Below, one piece after another: positions 15,910 through 19,425 of a stretch of DNA of 19,425 nucleotides; within the stretch, counting starts at the first letter, position 1; every line of letters begins with the position of its first letter. The notes beneath the pieces were generated by a model. It had not been told where the DNA came from. It did no database searches and was given only the letters and a program-made list of their open reading frames with translations. The stretch is from an uncultured Hungatella sp. Its GTDB lineage: Bacteria > Bacillota > Clostridia > Lachnospirales > Lachnospiraceae. Location of the stretch: NCBI GenBank assembly GCA_910588325.1, contig CAJUPP010000067.1:1-19425 (forward strand), written 5' to 3'. The translations under genes were made by a program, and so were the position numbers.

Positions 15910-15931
15910 AATTGTAAGCGCTTACAATTAT
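15908..15931. promoter_or_regulatory. 24-bp perfect palindromic operator of uxaA
   Basis: The 14-bp core TGTAAGCGCTTACA (15913-15926) is identical to the site before the lacI-uxaC unit, here extended by five symmetrical A/T bases on each side to a perfect 24-bp palindrome. Its position over the -10 and start point predicts repression. It also fits the CcpA cre consensus. Confidence 0.85.
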
Positions 15932-15951
15932 CACGTAGAACGGAGGGAATC

Positions 15952-17433
15952 ATGCAGGATTTTATTAAGATCAATCAGGAGGACAATGTTGCGGTTGCCC
16001 TGCGCCCCATAGCCAAAGGGGAAACGCTCAATATCCAAGAACTTTCTGTTACCACTCTGGAGGAGATTCCCCAGGGACACAAGGTGGCTATTAAACCCAT
16101 AAAAAACGGGGAGAGTGTAATCAAGTACGGTTTTCGTATCGGAAACGCCAAAGAGGATATTGCACCGGGCCAGTGGATTCATGTTCACAACGTAAAAACT
16201 GCTCTGGGAGATTTGCTGACCTACGGCTATGAGCCGACGGGGGCAGAACTGAAAGAGACAGAGCACGCATATTTTGACGGATTTTGCCGCATTGACGGCA
16301 AAGCCGGGGTGCGCAATGAACTCTGGATTATCCCTACAGTAGGCTGTGTCAATTCGATTGCCCAGGCTCTGGAGAAGGAGGCCAAGAAACTGATAGGAGG
16401 CAGTCTGGAGGATGTGGTGTCATTTCCCCACCCTTATGGCTGTTCCCAGATGGGAGATGACCAGGAGCACACAAGAACCGTTTTAGCGGACATGGTTCAT
16501 CATCCAAACGCAGGCGGCGTGCTGGTTCTGGGGCTTGGCTGTGAAAACAGCAACATTCCGGTGCTGAAGGAATATATCGGGGAATATGATGAACAGCGGG
16601 TGAAATTTTTACAGTGCCAGGACGTGGAAGACGAGATGGGGGCTGCTATGAAGCTTCTGGAAGAGCTGGCACAGTATGCGAAAGGCTTTAAGCGGGAAAA
16701 GATTGATGCCAGCCAGCTGGTGATCGGCATGAAATGCGGCGGCTCCGACGGGCTTTCCGGCATCACGGCCAATCCGGTGGTAGGAGCATTTTCTGACATT
16801 CTGATTTCTAAAGGAGGGACGACTATCCTGACAGAGGTTCCGGAGATGTTTGGTGCGGAGACGATTTTGATGAACCGCTGTCAAACTCCGGAATTATTTC
16901 ACGAAACCGTAGATCTGATCAATAATTTTAAAAATTATTTTACCAGCCATAATCAGACTATCTATGAGAATCCTTCCCCTGGCAATAAAAAGGGCGGAAT
17001 CTCAACACTGGAGGACAAATCTTTAGGCTGTACTCAAAAATCGGGAAGCGCGCCGGTAAAAGGAGTTCTCTCTTACGGAGAGAAAGTAAAAACAAAAGGA
17101 TTAAATCTCTTAAGCGCCCCTGGAAATGATCTGGTAGCGTCCACGGCTCTGGCCGTTTCAGGCGCTCAGATTATACTGTTTACCACCGGCCGGGGAACCC
17201 CGTTCGCTTCACCGGTACCAACCGTAAAGATTTCCAGCAACTCTTCCCTTGCAGGAAAGAAGAACAACTGGATTGATTTCAACGCAGGAAGAATGGTAGA
17301 AGACAAATCCAAAGAAGAACTGGCTCAGGAGTTATTTGAATATGTACTTTCCGTGGCCTCTGGAAAAAAAGTAAAAGCCGAGGAGGCCGGATTCCATGAT
17401 ATGGCCATCTTTAAACAGGGAGTAACCTTGTAG
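15952..17433 (+). CDS. uxaA: Altronate dehydratase
   Basis: A 493-residue UxaA, matching the roughly 495 of the E. coli enzyme. It dehydrates D-altronate to 2-keto-3-deoxygluconate (KDG), the third step of galacturonate breakdown. An N-terminal SAF-like domain (about 1-85) contains VALRPIAKGETL. The dehydratase part begins at FCRIDGKAGVRNELWIIPTVGC (113 onward, the typical DGRxGVRN-type opening) and includes GMKCGGSDGLSG and a C-terminal ALAVSGAQIILFTTGRGTP segment. The start at 15952 has CGGAGGG five bases upstream. It has its own promoter and operator. The substrate-supplying reductase (uxaB) is not in the window. No clear terminator follows; the IclR gene begins 165 bases later with its own promoter. 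Confidence 0.96.
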   Translation: MQDFIKINQEDNVAVALRPIAKGETLNIQELSVTTLEEIPQGHKVAIKPIKNGESVIKYGFRIGNAKEDIAPGQWIHVHNVKTALGDLLTYGYEPTGAELKETEHAYFDGFCRIDGKAGVRNELWIIPTVGCVNSIAQALEKEAKKLIGGSLEDVVSFPHPYGCSQMGDDQEHTRTVLADMVHHPNAGGVLVLGLGCENSNIPVLKEYIGEYDEQRVKFLQCQDVEDEMGAAMKLLEELAQYAKGFKREKIDASQLVIGMKCGGSDGLSGITANPVVGAFSDILISKGGTTILTEVPEMFGAETILMNRCQTPELFHETVDLINNFKNYFTSHNQTIYENPSPGNKKGGISTLEDKSLGCTQKSGSAPVKGVLSYGEKVKTKGLNLLSAPGNDLVASTALAVSGAQIILFTTGRGTPFASPVPTVKISSNSSLAGKKNNWIDFNAGRMVEDKSKEELAQELFEYVLSVASGKKVKAEEAGFHDMAIFKQGVTL

Positions 17434-17516
17434 TTTACATAGTTTCTACAGGCGATAACTTAAATAGTGAACGCTGACAACGTGGACATTTTGCTTGCGC
17501 TCCTTTCATTTTTCCC

Positions 17517-17545
17517 TTGCGGCATGTCTCTCAATGAGTTATACT
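17517..17545 (+). promoter_or_regulatory. Promoter of the IclR-family gene
   Basis: TTGCGG (17517-17522), a 17-base spacer and TATACT (17540-17545). Transcription would start near 17552. Confidence 0.55.
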
Positions 17546-17555
17546 AAATGAAAAA

Positions 17556-17579
17556 ATAAGTGAGTAATCCCTCATTTAT
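17556..17579. promoter_or_regulatory. Inverted repeat in the iclR leader, possible operator or hairpin
   Basis: Nine-base arms ATAAGTGAG (17556-17564) and CTCATTTAT (17571-17579), one G-U if RNA, six-base spacer. It begins only a few bases after the predicted transcription start and ends about six bases before the ribosome site AGGAGG, so it could be an autoregulatory IclR site or a leader hairpin. Confidence 0.4.
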
Positions 17580-17598
17580 CTTCAGGAGGCGGCAGACC

Positions 17599-18360
17599 AT
17601 GAAACTAAACCGAACCACCCAGCGAACCATAGAAATACTGAAATTAGTATCGAAAGATCCGGAGGGAATTACGCTGGATGATATCTGCCAGCACCTGGAA
17701 CTTCCCAAGACCAGCGCCTACGACATTGTCACCACCCTGGTTGCTATGGGGATGGTCAATGTGGCAAAAGGGCAGAAGCAAACTTACACCATCGGTCTGA
17801 CAGCCTACCGCATCGGCATCAACTACACCAACAACCTGGATTTTATCGGAACCATTGAACCGAAGCTTAAGGCATTTGCAAAAGATGTGGGAAAAACCGT
17901 ATTCTTCGGTGTTCGTTCGGATCACGAGGTCGTATATATCTGCAAATTTGAACCGGAGAATCCCATTATCACCACCGCTACTGTAGGAACAAAAAACCCT
18001 ATGTATTGTACCTCTCTCGGGAAAGCCATTCTGGCCTACATGGATGAGGAGACCAAGGCGCAGGTGATCAGCCGGATCAAATTCCGAAAAAAGACGGAGC
18101 GGACCATCATGTCTTCAGAGGAACTGGAGAAGGAACTGAAGGCGGTGAAGGAGCGGGGCTATGCCCTGGACGCCAGAGAGATGGAGGAGCATATGGAGTG
18201 TGTCGGGGCTCCCGTATTCGGAAGTGATGGGAATGTGATGGGAGCCATCAGCTTATCCAGTCTGTACAAGCCTACGGAGGATTATCAGGTTTTAGGTCGT
18301 ATTGTTCATAAAAAGGCAGCAGAAGTGTCAAAATTATTGGGCTTTTTGGGAAAAATATAA
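17599..18360 (+). CDS. IclR-family transcriptional regulator
   Basis: A 253-residue IclR-type regulator. The winged helix-turn-helix covers about residues 5-66 (ITLDDICQHLELPKTSAYDI gives the recognition region), and the GAF-like effector domain about 80-250 with MYCTSLGKAILAYM and AISLSSLY near the end. The ATG at 17599 follows AGGAGGCGGCAGACC; the open frame to 17560 runs through the leader inverted repeat and has no ribosome site. It sits between uxaA and eda, 104 bases ahead of eda. IclR proteins in that context (KdgR class) usually sense KDG or KDPG, so control of eda and perhaps of KDG kinase elsewhere is inferred. The unit has no obvious strong terminator before eda's promoter. Confidence 0.93.
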   Translation: MKLNRTTQRTIEILKLVSKDPEGITLDDICQHLELPKTSAYDIVTTLVAMGMVNVAKGQKQTYTIGLTAYRIGINYTNNLDFIGTIEPKLKAFAKDVGKTVFFGVRSDHEVVYICKFEPENPIITTATVGTKNPMYCTSLGKAILAYMDEETKAQVISRIKFRKKTERTIMSSEELEKELKAVKERGYALDAREMEEHMECVGAPVFGSDGNVMGAISLSSLYKPTEDYQVLGRIVHKKAAEVSKLLGFLGKI

Positions 18361-18368
18361 GGTTCCCA

Positions 18369-18397
18369 TTGACAAATTCCGTGTATGCTATTAAAAT
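18369..18397 (+). promoter_or_regulatory. Promoter of eda
   Basis: Perfect TTGACA (18369-18374), a 17-base spacer and TAAAAT (18392-18397). The leader to the start at 18465 is about 60 bases. Confidence 0.8.
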
Positions 18398-18417
18398 TTT
18401 ATTATAAAAATCGTGTT

Positions 18418-18434
18418 TGCGAAACGAAATCGCA
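18418..18434. promoter_or_regulatory. Inverted repeat TGCGA-N7-TCGCA in the eda leader
   Basis: TGCGA (18418-18422) and TCGCA (18430-18434) with a seven-base spacer, about 15 bases downstream of the expected eda transcription start. It may be an operator for a local regulator. It does not resemble the TGTAAGCGCTTACA sites. Confidence 0.35.
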
Positions 18435-18464
18435 TATACGAATTAAAAGAAGGAGAGAAGAATC

Positions 18465-19115
18465 ATGAAAAAAGAACAGGTATTAAGCAGGATGAAGGAA
18501 GATTGCCTTGTTGCCGTAGTTCGTGCCAAGAACTTAGAGCAGGGTGAGAAGGTAGTGGATGCCATCATCGAAGGCGGAATCAATTTCATCGAGATTACCA
18601 TGACCATGGACGAGGGCAATCCGGTGGAATTCATTGCAGCTATGGCTAAGAAGTACAAAGACAATGACAAAGTAGTCATCGGTGCAGGTACCGTTCTGGA
18701 TCCGGAGACCGCAAGACAGGTAATCCTGGCAGGCGCTAACTATGTAGTAAGCCCGGGACTAAATGTGGACACCATCAAGCTGTGTAACCGCTACAGAGTT
18801 CCCATGCTCCCAGGCGTTATGTCTCCCACAGAGGCGATTACCGCTATGGAAGCCGGCTGTGACATTATTAAAGTCTTCCCAGGCAACATTGTAGGACCGG
18901 CAGCCATCAGCTCCTTCAAGGGTCCATTGCCTCAGGGTGAGTTTATGCCGTCTGGCGGTGTTGATGTGGACAATGTAGACAAGTGGTTAAAGGCAGGCGC
19001 ATGCGCCGTAGGTACTGGCTCCAGCTTAACCAAGGGCGCTAAGACCGGCGATTTCGCAGCAGTTACCGCTAAGGCAAAAGAGTTCGTTGAGGCTGTTGCC
19101 GCAGCACGTAAATAA
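18465..19115 (+). CDS. eda: KDPG/KHG aldolase
   Basis: A 216-residue class I aldolase that splits 2-keto-3-deoxy-6-phosphogluconate into pyruvate and glyceraldehyde-3-phosphate, the last step of hexuronate catabolism. The Schiff-base lysine is K136 in DIIKVFPG and the catalytic glutamate E43 in FIEITMTM. The phosphate-site segments GAGTVLDPE, VVSPGLN, LPGVMSPTEA and MPSGGVDVDN are all present on a TIM barrel. Length matches the family (about 210). AAGGAGAG lies about eight bases before the ATG. It has its own strong promoter, so it may be expressed beyond uronate growth. KDG kinase, which makes its substrate, is not in the window. Confidence 0.97.
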   Translation: MKKEQVLSRMKEDCLVAVVRAKNLEQGEKVVDAIIEGGINFIEITMTMDEGNPVEFIAAMAKKYKDNDKVVIGAGTVLDPETARQVILAGANYVVSPGLNVDTIKLCNRYRVPMLPGVMSPTEAITAMEAGCDIIKVFPGNIVGPAAISSFKGPLPQGEFMPSGGVDVDNVDKWLKAGACAVGTGSSLTKGAKTGDFAAVTAKAKEFVEAVAAARK

Positions 19116-19425
19116 GAGAACCAAAGGTGTTTTTTCGTAAGGACAGGGAAGGTGCAGATAAGGCAGGGCAATTCCGGCACCTTCCGAAAACCTGCATGCG
19201 CCCGGCGGGCGGGTTGCACCACCACCCATGAATGAAAGGGGGTTCCTGTGAACCCTCCGGGGGATGCACACAAAATGCCAAAAACGGTCATTTTGGCGCG
19301 TCGAACGGTCAGCGCAGCAGGTGCGCAGACCTACAGTAAGAATTTGATACTTCCACAGTAACAAGTAAACAACTCAAACTTCCCACACCGTTTGATGCGT
19401 TGAACCTTGAAAAATCAATACTTTA
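19116..19425. other. Gene-free, hairpin-rich segment at the right end
   Basis: No believable gene: minus-strand frames lack ribosome sites and run straight through palindromes. Six hairpins follow one another: 19147-19155 with 19177-19185 (9 bp); 19193-19218 (TGCA outer, CGCCC/GGGCG inner); 19240-19245 with 19250-19255 (GGGTTC/GAACCC); 19277-19283 with 19291-19297 (GCCAAAA/TTTTGGC); 19307-19331 (GGTC/GACC and GCGCA/TGCGC around an A-A mismatch); and 19374-19379 with 19390-19395 (TCAAAC/GTTTGA). The last 30 bases contain TTGAACCTTGAAAAATCAA, similar to the boxA-bearing leader before Firmicute 16S rRNA. It may be a structured RNA, a dispersed repeat or an rRNA leader. Confidence 0.45.

Noticed and set aside
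18347..18368. TGGGAA/TTCCCA hairpin over the IclR stop codon as a terminator
   Set aside because: Six pairs, no T run behind it, and it abuts the eda -35 TTGACA; at most a weak attenuator.
19320..19350. GTGCG at 19321 as a group II intron 5' end
   Set aside because: The five bases alone are weak evidence; the following sequence lacks the usual intron domain I start and no reverse transcriptase is in the window.
18932..19364. Minus-strand frames of 60-120 codons over the end of eda and the hairpin region
   Set aside because: No ribosome sites, overlap eda or run through palindromes, and show no recognisable domain.

Overview
The window looks like a chromosomal, mostly accessory carbohydrate-use region of a gut-type Gram-positive anaerobe. 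The best guess is class Clostridia, family Lachnospiraceae. The basis is strong AGGAGG-type ribosome sites, TTGACA/TATAAT-type promoters, a lipoprotein-anchored LplA-type sugar-binding protein, a FloT-like flotillin and moderate GC content. The family assignment is inference; no rRNA gene is visible.

Layout, left to right. (1) 1-407 is AT-rich and gene-free. (2) 408-2418 carries a PIN-like nuclease-fold protein with its own terminator, a maltose/galactoside-type O-acetyltransferase behind a good promoter, and a small three-helix membrane protein. (3) 2462-7632 is a sugar-import and fructoside-hydrolysis locus: a divergent LacI-family regulator, an ABC permease lacking its N-terminus, a lipoprotein solute-binding protein and an intracellular GH32 enzyme whose start overlaps the preceding gene. 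The first permease gene and the start of the second appear to have been deleted, leaving the permease fragment fused near the old divergent promoter region. (4) 7690-10117, minus strand, is a LacI-family regulator (TTG start) followed by uxaC, uronate isomerase. (5) 10307-15840 holds a FloT-like flotillin, a terminator, and then EamA transporter, PAP2 phosphatase and YicI-type GH31 enzyme, all on the plus strand. (6) 15952-19115 returns to hexuronate catabolism: uxaA (altronate dehydratase), an IclR-family regulator and eda (KDPG aldolase). (7) 19116-19425 has no gene but contains six hairpins and ends in a sequence resembling the leader in front of Firmicute rRNA genes.

How it works together. 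UxaC, UxaA and Eda supply three steps of the galacturonate/glucuronate to pyruvate plus glyceraldehyde-3-phosphate route. The reductase (UxaB/UxuB) and the KDG kinase are not here. The uxaC unit and uxaA each have a promoter carrying the same perfect palindrome, TGTAAGCGCTTACA, placed where a repressor would block initiation. They therefore form one regulon split by about 5.8 kb of unrelated genes. The palindrome fits both a LacI-family operator (the regulator at 9116-10117) and the CcpA cre consensus, and the sequence alone does not decide between them.

Most notable points: the decapitated permease and deletion scar; the twin operators; the EamA protein that reads as two fused copies of a 5-helix half transporter; and the hairpin-rich right end. 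No CRISPR array, insertion sequence, prophage gene or tRNA was seen.
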